From positions 1 through 64,000 of the forward strand of contig WGNJ01000005.1 in assembly GCA_016124635.1 (NCBI GenBank): a stretch of DNA of 64,000 bases. The letters are read 5' to 3'. The stretch's first letter is position 1. The number at the start of each line of letters is the position of its first letter. The DNA comes from Alphaproteobacteria bacterium. Its GTDB lineage: Bacteria > Pseudomonadota > Alphaproteobacteria > Micropepsales > Micropepsaceae. The notes below the pieces were generated by a model. The model had not been told where the DNA came from. It was given only the letters and a program-made list of their open reading frames with translations, and did not search any database. A program made the position numbers and the translations under genes. This document shows positions 54,907 to 62,948 of the stretch, in pieces.

Positions 54907-55650
54907 ATGGCAAAAAGGTCCACACGCCGGCGTTCGCGGGAGGACATCCAAGAATCGTCTAAAGTCAGGGCCTTGTTTTCCAACGGCGGCAGTTGGTCCC
55001 CTCACGAGCGCGAGAATCGCGAGCGGTCCTATACACGCCATGTCCGCCCTTGCTCCGACAATCAGCGCCAGCTTCTCGAAGCGATCGACAAACGGAATCT
55101 AGTCGTGGCGGCGGGCCCAGCGGGGACCGGCAAAACCTTCCTCGCCATCGCCAAGGCAGTCGAAGCGCTTGATGACGGCAAGGTCAGCCGCATTGTCCTC
55201 TCGAGACCGGCGGTCGAGGCTGGTGAAAGCCTTGGCTACCTGCCGGGCGCACTCGAAGAAAAGCTCGCGCCGTATCTCCGACCGCTTTACGACGCGCTCT
55301 CTGATCGGCTCGGCGGCAAACGACTGAAGGCACTGCTCGCCGAGGGAACGATAGAGATCGCGCCGGTCGCCTACATGCGCGGCCGCACGCTCAACAACGC
55401 GTTCATCGTCATCGACGAAGCCCAGAACTGCACCTACGGGCAACTGAAGATGCTGCTCACGCGGCTCGGCTGGCACTCGACAATGGTAATGACGGGCGAT
55501 CCCGATCAGACGGACCTGCTGCCGGGTATGTCGGGGCTCGGTCAGGTGGCCGAGCGCCTCTCATCCCTGGACGATATCGCAGTTGTTCGTCTCGACGATC
55601 GCGACATCGTCCGCCATCCGTTAGTGGCGGCGATGTTGACGGTACTTTAG
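54907..55650 (+). CDS. PhoH-like ATPase
   Basis: A 247-residue PhoH-domain protein. A short basic N-terminal region (MAKRSTRRRSRE) precedes the ATPase: VVAAGPAGTGKTFLAIAKAVEAL (Walker A), SRPAVEAGESLGYLPGALEEKLAPYLRPLYDAL, AYMRGRTLNNAFIVIDEAQNCTYGQLKMLLTRLG (Walker B and box) and MVMTGDPDQTDL. It is smaller than the phoH gene next to ybeY in other bacteria and no ybeY is adjacent. It may be an RNA-related ATPase. AGGGGAAAGG precedes the start. Confidence 0.88.
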   Translation: MAKRSTRRRSREDIQESSKVRALFSNGGSWSPHERENRERSYTRHVRPCSDNQRQLLEAIDKRNLVVAAGPAGTGKTFLAIAKAVEALDDGKVSRIVLSRPAVEAGESLGYLPGALEEKLAPYLRPLYDALSDRLGGKRLKALLAEGTIEIAPVAYMRGRTLNNAFIVIDEAQNCTYGQLKMLLTRLGWHSTMVMTGDPDQTDLLPGMSGLGQVAERLSSLDDIAVVRLDDRDIVRHPLVAAMLTVL

Positions 55651-55943
55651 GCGACGGCCAGGGCCGCGACCTGAAGCGTGACCAAAACGCCGACGGCGAG
55701 ACACGCGAAGTAGGACAGATAGCCTACGCGGCTGCGATAGCTGTCGGGCCGCGTGAGCAGAGAACGAGCCGCCCCGTAGAGCCCCATATGCTCGCGCACC
55801 ATGATCTGCTGGCCGGTGAAGACGAGCACGATGGCGATCGCGGCAAAGAATGCGTCGCCCGGCGCCAGCGCGCCGACCTGAAAGGCGGCCGCCACGCAGA
55901 TGGCTGCCGTGACCAGAAATAGGTTCCAGAGGGTCGAAAACAT
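55647..55943 (-). CDS. Small membrane protein, unknown function
   Basis: A 98-residue protein with three hydrophobic segments (around 7-27, 30-50 and 72-95) and a short loop RSLLTRPDSYRSRVGYL. It converges on phoH and overlaps it by 4 bases. ATG 55943 is preferred over the adjacent TTG. No family recognised. Confidence 0.6.
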   Translation of the reverse strand: MFSTLWNLFLVTAAICVAAAFQVGALAPGDAFFAAIAIVLVFTGQQIMVREHMGLYGAARSLLTRPDSYRSRVGYLSYFACLAVGVLVTLQVAALAVA

Positions 55944-56070
55944 CAAGCTCTCTCGCTACTGCAGCGCAAAAATGCTGCGCTGCACGCGAGCAAATAACCA
56001 CTTCAAACGCTTGTTTCAACCCTTGGATGACGCCAGCGTCACTAAGTTGCTAACGAGCAACGGGAACGGA

Positions 56071-56382
56071 CTAGAGGGTAAAGACGGCGAGAACGGCAAA
56101 GCCGACCACAAAGGCCCAGATCGCCCCCAAGCCATAGCTGGCCCACACGTACACCGCCGGCCAGTCGCCCATCTCGCGCGACCGATTCGCCGCCCGAAAA
56201 AGAATGTGCGGGCCACAGACCAGAAGAACGCCGACCATCATCAAGCGCTCGATGTCCGACCTCACGGTCACCGTCAGAGGCGACGCACTCTTCGTGACGA
56301 TGCCGAACGTGTTGTTCGCGACAGCCGAGATGACGAAGCCGATCGCAAGTGCAAAGGCAAACCAGATGATTGGACTGTTCAT
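56071..56382 (-). CDS. Small membrane protein, unknown function
   Basis: A 103-residue protein with three membrane segments: about 5-25, 48-64 and 76-100, the middle one leading into VLLVCGPHILFRAANRSREMGDWPAVYV. A basic segment between the last two suggests a two-in, one-out layout. No family I can name with confidence. It stands alone in a region of short membrane-protein genes. Confidence 0.6.
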   Translation of the reverse strand: MNSPIIWFAFALAIGFVISAVANNTFGIVTKSASPLTVTVRSDIERLMMVGVLLVCGPHILFRAANRSREMGDWPAVYVWASYGLGAIWAFVVGFAVLAVFTL

Positions 56383-56656
56383 GTGTGGTGTCGGAGCTCG
56401 AATTAACTGATTGGATGAAGGCGCTTGTTCAATTTCCGGCAGCACCGCCCATGCCAGCTTTGCAACCGCAGAAAACCGGCGGCGGCGAAAAGCTCCACTC
56501 ACCTGTTGTTCCAATCAGGAACAAGCGAATCGTGTCGTTTGCGCCGCTTTGATGCGATCTAGGGCCACACCCTATTGCGACGCAGCGCAGCGCAAGGCAG
56601 GTTAACCCGCATGGCGGGCGCGGGATGGTCCGCCACCCCCGGCAACGACACACCAA

Positions 56657-57406
56657 ATGAAGATCGACCAACGCGACGCCGATGCGGCCCTAGACAGTGA
56701 CGTTCATCAGCGCTCGAGCTGGATGATGCCGGCCGCACTGATCCTGATTACGGCGGCCATCGGTGTTGGCGTCTTCATCTACCTGGCGGGGCCGACGGTT
56801 CAAGACATTCAGGGGACTGCCCCGTCGCCGACTGCGTCAGCGGAGCCGGTCGACCTGCGCGTCGACGGCATCCCTTTTCGGATCCCAGCCTACTACACGG
56901 AATTCCGTGCCGCGCGTGCCGGGGGCGATCAGGATGAGGTTGATCTGCACGTCCTGTTGCCGGACCTGCACCCCTGGACTTTGACCGACAAAGCGGCGTT
57001 CGAAAGCAACTCCCCGGACGCGCGGGTCGTGCACTTCACGTTGAAGCCGGATCACCAGGCGCTGACCGACGATCAGCGTTTCGAGCGCGCGTTGCGCCCG
57101 CAAACCATCAACCCGGACGGCACGCCGGGTCCTTATGGCCTAACCCAATTCGATTTCCCGCAAGGGCTCGGCTACGACGACGTTCAGATCTTCACCGCGC
57201 CGATCGACGCCAAAACCTTGCTGATCCTGCGCTGCGACAAGGTCGGCGACAAAGAGTTCGGCCCAAGCTGCATTCGCCAGACCCGCACGCCCGACGGCAT
57301 AGGCCTGACGTACCGCTTCAAGCGGGCTCACCTTGCCGAATGGAAGGCGATCGATAGCGGAATAACAAAACTGGTCGCTGATTTCAGGGCGGCCGCGCCG
57401 AAATAG
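56657..57406 (+). CDS. Membrane-anchored protein of unknown function
   Basis: A 249-residue protein with an acidic N-terminal cytoplasmic stretch, one membrane segment (about 24-45) and a large periplasmic domain. The domain begins with RVDGIPFRIPAYYTEFRAARAGGDQDEVDLHVLLPDLHPW and has a Cys pair (LRCDKVG, PSCIRQ) likely joined by a disulfide. I do not recognise the family, but the single anchor plus soluble domain is seen in proteins that assist membrane complexes. It is convergent with the DUF3126 gene. Confidence 0.65.
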   Translation: MKIDQRDADAALDSDVHQRSSWMMPAALILITAAIGVGVFIYLAGPTVQDIQGTAPSPTASAEPVDLRVDGIPFRIPAYYTEFRAARAGGDQDEVDLHVLLPDLHPWTLTDKAAFESNSPDARVVHFTLKPDHQALTDDQRFERALRPQTINPDGTPGPYGLTQFDFPQGLGYDDVQIFTAPIDAKTLLILRCDKVGDKEFGPSCIRQTRTPDGIGLTYRFKRAHLAEWKAIDSGITKLVADFRAAAPK

Positions 57407-57411
57407 CGCCT

Positions 57412-57645
57412 TTAGGACTTCGTGACTGCGGACACCGGTGGCAGATCGATATCGAGGATCGCCATCTCGAAGTGATACGTCGTCTCGCCGTCCTCGGTGT
57501 CTTTGAAGATCACGCCGATAAACTCGTCACCGACCATCACCTCGGCTGAATCTTTCTTTGTCGGGCGCGCTTCGATCCGAATGGTGTCGAGCCGAAAAAG
57601 CGAACGCAAATATTTCTCGACACGAAGGAGTTCGATCTTATCCAC
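57412..57645 (-). CDS. DUF3126 family protein
   Basis: A 77-residue protein matching DUF3126: VDKIELLRVEKYLRSLF, then ARPTKKDSAEVMVGDEFIGVIFKDTEDGETTYHFEMAILDIDL. The family is found in alphaproteobacteria and has no known role. A GTG at 57645 is chosen as start because the conserved part begins there; the in-frame extension upstream is unconserved. It lies 25 bases after the next gene on the same strand. Confidence 0.85.
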   Translation of the reverse strand: MDKIELLRVEKYLRSLFRLDTIRIEARPTKKDSAEVMVGDEFIGVIFKDTEDGETTYHFEMAILDIDLPPVSAVTKS

Positions 57646-57670
57646 TGAAATGGCCTTTTTCCGTTGTGGC

Positions 57671-58462
57671 TTAATCTTCCACCAAATAACCCTGCAGCCA
57701 CAAGCGCCCAGTAATCTCATCGCCGGGTTTCGGCCGATATCCTTGGGGAAGAACGTGCTCTGCGGCGTACAGCGCCACATCCACCATGCTTTGGCCGCTG
57801 CGCGCGACCGTCACCCGCATGCGCCACAGCGTGCCGCCGCAGAAGCGCATCGGATAAGCGTGCTGCACCGTCGCGCGATACTCGTAATCATCGGGGCTGC
57901 CGTTGCGCGCCGGCCTCAACATGTCCAGTGGATGGGCAGTCGTATGATCGCCGCCATGTACCAGCTTCAAACCTTGCGGCCTCAACGAATAGGCGAAGGC
58001 CGATAGCGCAAACTGATAGCTCTCGCCGACTTCGTACTCGCCGCCGTTCTTGAAGAACAACGCGTCGAAGAACGAGAGCTCTGCGCCGTCTTCGGTGCGT
58101 CCGCGTATCAAGCCCTCGGTGCCGCTTCCGTCGCATTGCAGGTCTTCGATCGTCACTTCGTGCGCGATCGCGCCGGCGGCGAACGGAAAGGCGGACAAAA
58201 AACAGCCCGAGGACGATTTCGACTCCGTCAACAGCAGAACCATATGGCGCACGTCGCCGTCGGCCTCCGCCATCGCGGTCAGCATGTCGGCATTGCTGCC
58301 GTTCGGCATCGCGCGCTCTTCGTCGAGTTCGACTTGCGCGATGATCGAAGACTTCTCCGCCGCCGATTTGATGCGCGCGCGTATCGCCTCCGGTGCATCG
58401 GGGTATATCGAGGCCCAATGCGCGGCGTGTGAGTCGAGAACGGCGCCGGCTTTCTCCATCAT
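57671..58462 (-). CDS. Conserved hypothetical protein
   Basis: A 263-residue cytoplasmic protein. SSGCFLSAFPFAAGAIAHEVTIEDLQCDGSGTEGLIRGRT and GAELSFFDALFFKNGGEYEVGESYQFALSAFAYSLRP look like a conserved all-beta core, with RVTVARSGQSMVDVALYAAEHVLPQGYRPKPGDEITGRLWLQGYL at the end. I do not recognise a family. Two ATG codons at 58462 and 58459 and a TTG at 58498 are possible starts; no strong ribosome-binding site separates them. Confidence 0.6.
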   Translation of the reverse strand: MMEKAGAVLDSHAAHWASIYPDAPEAIRARIKSAAEKSSIIAQVELDEERAMPNGSNADMLTAMAEADGDVRHMVLLLTESKSSSGCFLSAFPFAAGAIAHEVTIEDLQCDGSGTEGLIRGRTEDGAELSFFDALFFKNGGEYEVGESYQFALSAFAYSLRPQGLKLVHGGDHTTAHPLDMLRPARNGSPDDYEYRATVQHAYPMRFCGGTLWRMRVTVARSGQSMVDVALYAAEHVLPQGYRPKPGDEITGRLWLQGYLVED

Positions 58463-58549
58463 GGGCACGACTAGGCACGGTTGCGACGCGTTTGACAAGA
58501 GGCGCCTACCCCCTTGCGATTTTCGTCTGACTGGGTCTGATGGGATTCG

Positions 58550-59827
58550 ATGCCGGCGCAGTTTGAAGGTTCATATTACGAGGCAACGGTGCGGCGCGAG
58601 CGTGAGCGGGCGCCGCTCAAGGGCGATCAGCGCTTTGACGTCAGTGTCATTGGCGGCGGATACACTGGACTGTCGACGGCGTTGCATCTTCGCGCACGCG
58701 GACTCCGCGTCGCCGTTCTCGAACGAAAACGGATCGGCGCCGGCGCATCGGGACGCAACGGTGGACAGGTGATCACTGGTCAGCGCGTCGATCAAGATGT
58801 GCTCGAGCAGAAATTCGGCGAAGATCGCGCGCGAACCCTCTGGAATCTGGCGCAGGACGCAAAATCGTTGGTGCGCAGCCTCATCGCGGATCATGCGATC
58901 GCGTGCGACCTGACACCGGGCCACGTCACCGCTGCCGCAAAGCGCAGCCATGCGCGCCACCTCGCAGCCTACGCGGAATTTCTGACCAACCGCTATGCCT
59001 ATTCGTCGGGGCGCTTTGTTTCACAAGACGAGATGCGCTCGCTCGTTGCTTGCGATGGCTGTTTCGGCGGTTACCATGACGCCGACGCATTTCACATAAA
59101 TCCCTTGGCGTATGCATACGGCCTTGCGGCAGCCGCGGAAGCCGCAGGGTCGACCATTTACGAGAACAGCCGTGTCATCGGAATTGATCGCGGAAAAAGG
59201 CTGAGGATTGCGACCGGCGGCGGCAGCATCGATTGCGACTTCGCCGTGGTCGCTTGCAACGGCTATCTCGACGACTTGGTGCCTGATGTGGCGGGACATA
59301 TCCTTCCGATCAGCAACTATGTCATCGCGACCGAACCATTGGATGACGCGCGCGCAAAGGCCCTTATTCCGTCACGAGCCGCCGTTGCCGACACCAAGTT
59401 CGTGCTCGACTACTACCGTCTGTCGCCGGACAACCGGCTGATTTTCGGCGGTGGAGAGACCTACGGAAACGCACCCGCCGACATCGGCGAATTCGTCCGG
59501 CCTTATGTCGAGCGTGTCTTTCCACAACTGAAAGGCGTCGGCATCGACCACGCATGGCAAGGCACGCTGGCGATTACGTTGCCTCGATTGCCGCACGTCG
59601 GGCGCATCGCACCGAATCTTTTCTTCGCGCAGGGTTACTCCGGCCACGGTGTCGCGATCGCCACACACATGGGCAAATTATTGGCCGACGCGATTGCCGG
59701 TAATGACGAAAACTTCGCGGTCTACGAGCACCTCAACGTGCCGAAATTGCCAGGCGGATCGCTGCTTCGCCGCCCGCTCTTAACCTTGGGTATGACGTGG
59801 TACGCGCTACGCGACCGCTTGCCTTGA
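58550..59827 (+). CDS. FAD-dependent amine oxidase (PuuB-like)
   Basis: A 425-residue flavoprotein of the DAO family. The N-terminal SYYEATVRRERERAPLKGDQRFDVSVIGGGYTGLSTALHLR contains the FAD-binding GGGYTG, and RIGAGASGRNGGQVITGQRVDQ is the signature of the gamma-glutamylputrescine oxidase group. FFAQGYSGHGVAIATHMGKLLADAI is the conserved C-terminal FAD segment. It probably oxidises a gamma-glutamyl or other secondary amine. An agmatine deiminase lies 36 kb away in the same window, but no other putrescine genes are seen. Confidence 0.85.
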   Translation: MPAQFEGSYYEATVRRERERAPLKGDQRFDVSVIGGGYTGLSTALHLRARGLRVAVLERKRIGAGASGRNGGQVITGQRVDQDVLEQKFGEDRARTLWNLAQDAKSLVRSLIADHAIACDLTPGHVTAAAKRSHARHLAAYAEFLTNRYAYSSGRFVSQDEMRSLVACDGCFGGYHDADAFHINPLAYAYGLAAAAEAAGSTIYENSRVIGIDRGKRLRIATGGGSIDCDFAVVACNGYLDDLVPDVAGHILPISNYVIATEPLDDARAKALIPSRAAVADTKFVLDYYRLSPDNRLIFGGGETYGNAPADIGEFVRPYVERVFPQLKGVGIDHAWQGTLAITLPRLPHVGRIAPNLFFAQGYSGHGVAIATHMGKLLADAIAGNDENFAVYEHLNVPKLPGGSLLRRPLLTLGMTWYALRDRLP

Positions 59828-59853
59828 AGTCGCGGCCACGCGCGTGCAAATAT
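59824..59853 (+). promoter_or_regulatory. Candidate promoter of the mini-gene
   Basis: TTGAAG (59824-59829) and AAATAT (59848-59853) with an 18-base spacer. The first overlaps the stop of the preceding oxidase gene. It would give a short leader before the ribosome-binding site. This is pattern reading only; other -10 choices with 17-base spacing exist. Confidence 0.35.
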
Positions 59854-59872
59854 CTATCCCGTCGTCAACTTC

Positions 59873-59888
59873 AGAAAGGAGGTGATCC
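59873..59888 (+). promoter_or_regulatory. Extended Shine-Dalgarno sequence
   Basis: AGAAAGGAGGTGATCC, 16 bases, is complementary in full to the usual alphaproteobacterial 16S rRNA 3' end (GGAUCACCUCCUUUCU). Normal sites pair over 4-8 bases. It ends one base before the ATG at 59890, so the SD core lies about 6-7 bases upstream. Such a match is rare and may hold ribosomes tightly or act as an RNA decoy. Confidence 0.85.
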
Positions 59889-59889
59889 A

Positions 59890-59970
59890 ATGTCGAGTGA
59901 GATCATTGTGCTGTCGAGGAGCCTCGGGCACTTCTTGCGGACACTGGAGCAGCCTCTGGTGTCGGCGTAG
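59890..59970 (+). CDS. 26-residue ORF behind an extended Shine-Dalgarno sequence
   Basis: The frame encodes a 26-residue peptide starting MSSEIIVLSRSLGHFLRTL and ending LVSA with a TAG stop. It is amphipathic and helix-like, without cysteines. After the stop, GCC-T-GAGAT pairs with ATCTC-GGC (59972-59994), GGCTG pairs with CAGCC (59992-60006), and these two hairpins overlap by three bases so they exclude each other. A 12-base terminator stem follows. No gene follows in the same direction; cysE converges. It may be a microprotein, a leader-peptide-type RNA or a small regulatory RNA that contains an ORF. Confidence 0.55.
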   Translation: MSSEIIVLSRSLGHFLRTLEQPLVSA

Positions 59971-60015
59971 AGCCTGAGATCTTGATATCTCGGCTGCTCG
60001 ACAGCCAGTCTCACG

Positions 60016-60048
60016 GAAGGCCGCCCCTCTGGGGCGGCCTTCTTCGTT
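60016..60048 (+). terminator. Strong Rho-independent terminator
   Basis: Twelve-base perfect stem GAAGGCCGCCCC (60016-60027) and GGGGCGGCCTTC (60031-60042), loop TCT, then TTCGTTTC. It ends the mini-gene and gives a transcript of roughly 180 bases. Confidence 0.9.
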
Positions 60049-60080
60049 TCTTGCCGTCCCTGGCGGTCTAAGAGCCGCAA

Positions 60081-60917
60081 TCAGATCTGATAGTCGTATT
60101 CGGGCTCTTCGATGATCTGGTTCATCTCGTGTGCTGGCTGCGTACAGCCGGCACAGCCCACCACCTTTGCCGGGACACCGGCGACGGTGCAGCGCTCAGG
60201 CACCGGTGCAAGCACGACGGAACCCGCGCCGACGCGGCTGTAAGCACCGACTTCGATATTGCCGAGCACTTTTGCCCCGGCGCCAAGCATCACGCCGCGG
60301 CGGATCTTGGGGTGGCGGTCGCCCTGCTCTTTTCCGGTGCCGCCGAGCGTCACGCCATGCAGCATCGACACATCGTCTTCGACAACGGCCGTCTCGCCGA
60401 TCACGATCGCCGTGCCGTGATCCATCATGATCCCGCGTCCAACATGCGCCGCAGGATGAATGTCGACCCCGAAAACCTCCGACACGCGGCTTTGGAAATG
60501 CAGCGCAAAGGTCGTACGCCCCTTCGACCACAGCCAATGCGCCATGCGATAGGCCTGCAGCGCCAAGAACCCTTTGAAGAACAGGAACGGCTCGACATAT
60601 GTGTTGACCGCCGGATCGCGCTCGAACACGGCCGAGAGGTCGGCGCGCACTGAATCGCCGATCGACGGCTCGTCGCTGAGGGCCGCTTGAAAAACCTCGC
60701 GAACGACCATTGGGCCGACATTGTTGTTGCCGAGCTTCTGCGCCAAGTGGAACGTCAGCGCATCCTCGAGCCGTTCGTGATTCAAAACAGTCGCATAAAC
60801 AAAGCTGGCGATCGCCGGCTCCGCACGCGAGATGCGCAACGCTTCCTCGCGCATCTGCGACCAAACCGGGTCACAAACCGCAAACTTCTCGGCAATGGTA
60901 GGTAGCGACCGTTCCAT
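60081..60917 (-). CDS. cysE: Serine O-acetyltransferase
   Basis: A 278-residue CysE. The N-terminal helical domain (about 1-140) includes VREVFQAALSDEPSIGDSVRADLSAVFERDPAVNTYVEPFLFFKGF. The left-handed beta helix follows with DIHPAAHVGRGIMMDHGTAIVIGETAVVEDDVSMLHGVTLGGTGKEQGDRHPKI, containing the catalytic His residues. The C terminus ends YDYQI, the usual Ile-terminated tail that binds cysteine synthase. It makes O-acetylserine for cysteine synthesis. The start at ATG 60917 is preferred over an upstream TTG. Two extra cysteines occur in VGCAGCTQPAHEM near the end. Confidence 0.94.
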   Translation of the reverse strand: MERSLPTIAEKFAVCDPVWSQMREEALRISRAEPAIASFVYATVLNHERLEDALTFHLAQKLGNNNVGPMVVREVFQAALSDEPSIGDSVRADLSAVFERDPAVNTYVEPFLFFKGFLALQAYRMAHWLWSKGRTTFALHFQSRVSEVFGVDIHPAAHVGRGIMMDHGTAIVIGETAVVEDDVSMLHGVTLGGTGKEQGDRHPKIRRGVMLGAGAKVLGNIEVGAYSRVGAGSVVLAPVPERCTVAGVPAKVVGCAGCTQPAHEMNQIIEEPEYDYQI

Positions 60918-61051
60918 GAGACCCCGTGCAAACCCTTCATCCCCACAATAGAGGAAATTGGGTTTCGGCGTTAGCCTTTCAAGCAAAGCTCGGGCCGGTT
61001 AATACGAAACCTGGTGTGAAATTCCTTAAAGCAACCGCGTTGGAATCCCGC

Positions 61052-61654
61052 ATGACACAGCAAAAACCGCTGAATGTTTCCGCCCCGGAGACGCTTGATC
61101 TGTTGCTGAGCCGCCGCTCGGGTTCTGCCAAAGCGATGCAAGGACCGGGGCCGAACGCCGAACAAATTCGCATGCTCATCACCGCGGCGAGCCGCGTTCC
61201 CGATCACGGCAAGCTCACACCTTGGCGATTTGTCATTATCAAGGATGATGCACGCGCGGCCTTCGGAGACATTCTTGCGCACGCGCTGAAGACGAACGAA
61301 CCGGACGCATCCGATGAACGCCTTGCGATCGAGGAGCGTCGCTTCCTGCGTGCGCCGGTTGTCATCGCGGTCGTCAGCCGGGTCGTCACGGGCATCAAGA
61401 TCCCGGAGTGGGAGCAAATCCTTTCAGCCGGGGCCTCCTGCCAGACGCTGTGCATCGCTGCCCACTCTATGGGTTTCGTCGCCAACTGGATTACCGAGTG
61501 GCCGGCCTACAATTCGAGGGTGCGAGAAGCATTGGGCCTCCACGCGAACGAGCGCATAGCTGGGTTCGTTTACCTTGGTCATCCGGTCGAGCCTCTCGTC
61601 GACCGGCCGCGCCCGCGCTATGAAGATATTGCGAGCGAGTGGACGCCCCAATGA
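61052..61654 (+). CDS. Nitroreductase family protein (YdjA-like)
   Basis: A 200-residue flavoprotein of the short nitroreductase type. LDLLLSRRSGSAKAMQGPGP at the start provides the FMN-binding Arg-Ser pair, VPDHGKLTPWRFVIIKDD and GASCQTLCIAAHSMGFVANWITEW follow, and GFVYLGHP closes the fold. YdjA-type proteins bind FMN across a dimer. The physiological substrate is unknown. ATG 61052 gives the conserved start. Its stop overlaps the next gene (ATGA). Confidence 0.88.
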   Translation: MTQQKPLNVSAPETLDLLLSRRSGSAKAMQGPGPNAEQIRMLITAASRVPDHGKLTPWRFVIIKDDARAAFGDILAHALKTNEPDASDERLAIEERRFLRAPVVIAVVSRVVTGIKIPEWEQILSAGASCQTLCIAAHSMGFVANWITEWPAYNSRVREALGLHANERIAGFVYLGHPVEPLVDRPRPRYEDIASEWTPQ

Positions 61655-62316
61655 GTTGGCTCTCAAGGCTGTTCGGCAAGCGCGATGACGCGGGATCACC
61701 ACCTTCATCGCGCGTCACCAAGATCGATCCGAAGAAGATGCTGTTCAGCGTCCCGACGATCGCCAACGATTTGGCGGCGCTCGATCCTATCGACAAGCCG
61801 CCGGGACGCAGCGACGTCGTTCTCGGTGAAGACGATTGGGCGCAGCTCGAGTTCTATCCGCGTAACGCCCAACCCGCCATTCAAGATCAGCTGACCAAGC
61901 TCAAGGCATTTGAAGCCGCAAATCGAAAGTCGGTAGGCTGGAAGAATGTTTTCGTCCGCAAGATCGAACGCCAACCGATAATCACCATAGCCAATCCCCT
62001 GAAGCATCTCGAAGCCATCGTCGGCGTGCCGGCGGGAGGGCCCGCCTACATTACGTCGTCGAACACGATCGCAGGCCGCGTGCGGCGCGGCTTCACCTTC
62101 GATCTCGGTGGCAACATTCAACTTTACGGATACGCTGCGGACGACGGCATTCCGGTGCTTGCCGCGTCTGTCGGAGCGAAAGCCGACAACATGAGGCTCG
62201 CCAGCGCCTTCATGAAGCTTCACAAATCGGACGGCGTGATGCTCGTCGATTGGCGCGCGCAACTGCTCCTCGTCGGCGTCAGCACCGACGGCAATATCGA
62301 AACCTGGAAGCCTTAG
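61651..62316 (+). CDS. Conserved hypothetical protein
   Basis: A 221-residue cytoplasmic protein. It starts MSWLSRLFGKRDD and has a charged linker before a core with VVLGEDDWAQLEFYPRNAQPAIQDQLTKLKAFEA, RGFTFDLGGNIQLYGYAADDGIPVLAASV and KLHKSDGVMLVDWRAQLLLVGVSTDGNIETWKP. No known motif. It is co-translated with the nitroreductase gene and converges on the histidine phosphatase gene with a 4-base overlap. Confidence 0.6.
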   Translation: MSWLSRLFGKRDDAGSPPSSRVTKIDPKKMLFSVPTIANDLAALDPIDKPPGRSDVVLGEDDWAQLEFYPRNAQPAIQDQLTKLKAFEAANRKSVGWKNVFVRKIERQPIITIANPLKHLEAIVGVPAGGPAYITSSNTIAGRVRRGFTFDLGGNIQLYGYAADDGIPVLAASVGAKADNMRLASAFMKLHKSDGVMLVDWRAQLLLVGVSTDGNIETWKP

Positions 62317-62948
62317 ATCTGCTCGTAGGTCACCGCGTTCCAGAACTTGGCGCGGTGACGGCCATGCTTGCGCCAACCTTGGCGCGACAGCATGCGCCCG
62401 ACCATCACGTTGAAATAGCCATGCGCGACGAGCACGGCGATGCCGTCCTTCGCCGCCGTCGCCTGAAGGATTTCGACGGCCTTCTGCGCGCGCACCTTCG
62501 CGTCGCGATAGTCCTCGATGCCGCCGTGATGGCCCGCATGCCAGGCAAGTCGCGCGAGCACGGCCCAGAACGGCGCATTCATACGAACGAGCGGCACCTT
62601 CGGTGACTTGAGCTGCGCTTCCATGAAAAGAGAGTCTGTCGTCACGTCGGCATGCGGCGCCAGGACCTTGGCGCTCTCATGCGCGCGCGGCCGATCGGAG
62701 GCATAGACTTGCCGGGCATTGCGGACGAGGTCGGCAACCCACGCGGGCGGCGGATCGTTCGGATCGAGCCCCGCCTTCTCATAGGCTTCGATATAATCTT
62801 GAAACGTGCGGTGGCCGAGCAGACGCCCCTTGTCGATGGCGGGCTTGCCGTGCCGGATCAAAACGATTGAGATAGGCGAGCGCTGAGTATGCGGTGCAGG
62901 CGCTTTCTTCCTACGGCGCCGTGGCAACCGGGACGTCTGACTGTCCAT
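62313..62948 (-). CDS. Histidine phosphatase family protein
   Basis: A 211-residue protein. A basic N-terminal extension (PRRRRKKAPAPHTQ) precedes the core: IVLIRHGKPAIDKGRLLG contains the catalytic RHG, YASDRPRAHESAKVLAPHA the second Arg, and VLVAHGYFNVMVGRML the second His. This fits the branch-2-like small phosphatases. The substrate is unknown. The start ATG overlaps that of the divergent enoyl-CoA hydratase gene by two bases (CATG). Confidence 0.82.
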   Translation of the reverse strand: MDSQTSRLPRRRRKKAPAPHTQRSPISIVLIRHGKPAIDKGRLLGHRTFQDYIEAYEKAGLDPNDPPPAWVADLVRNARQVYASDRPRAHESAKVLAPHADVTTDSLFMEAQLKSPKVPLVRMNAPFWAVLARLAWHAGHHGGIEDYRDAKVRAQKAVEILQATAAKDGIAVLVAHGYFNVMVGRMLSRQGWRKHGRHRAKFWNAVTYEQI

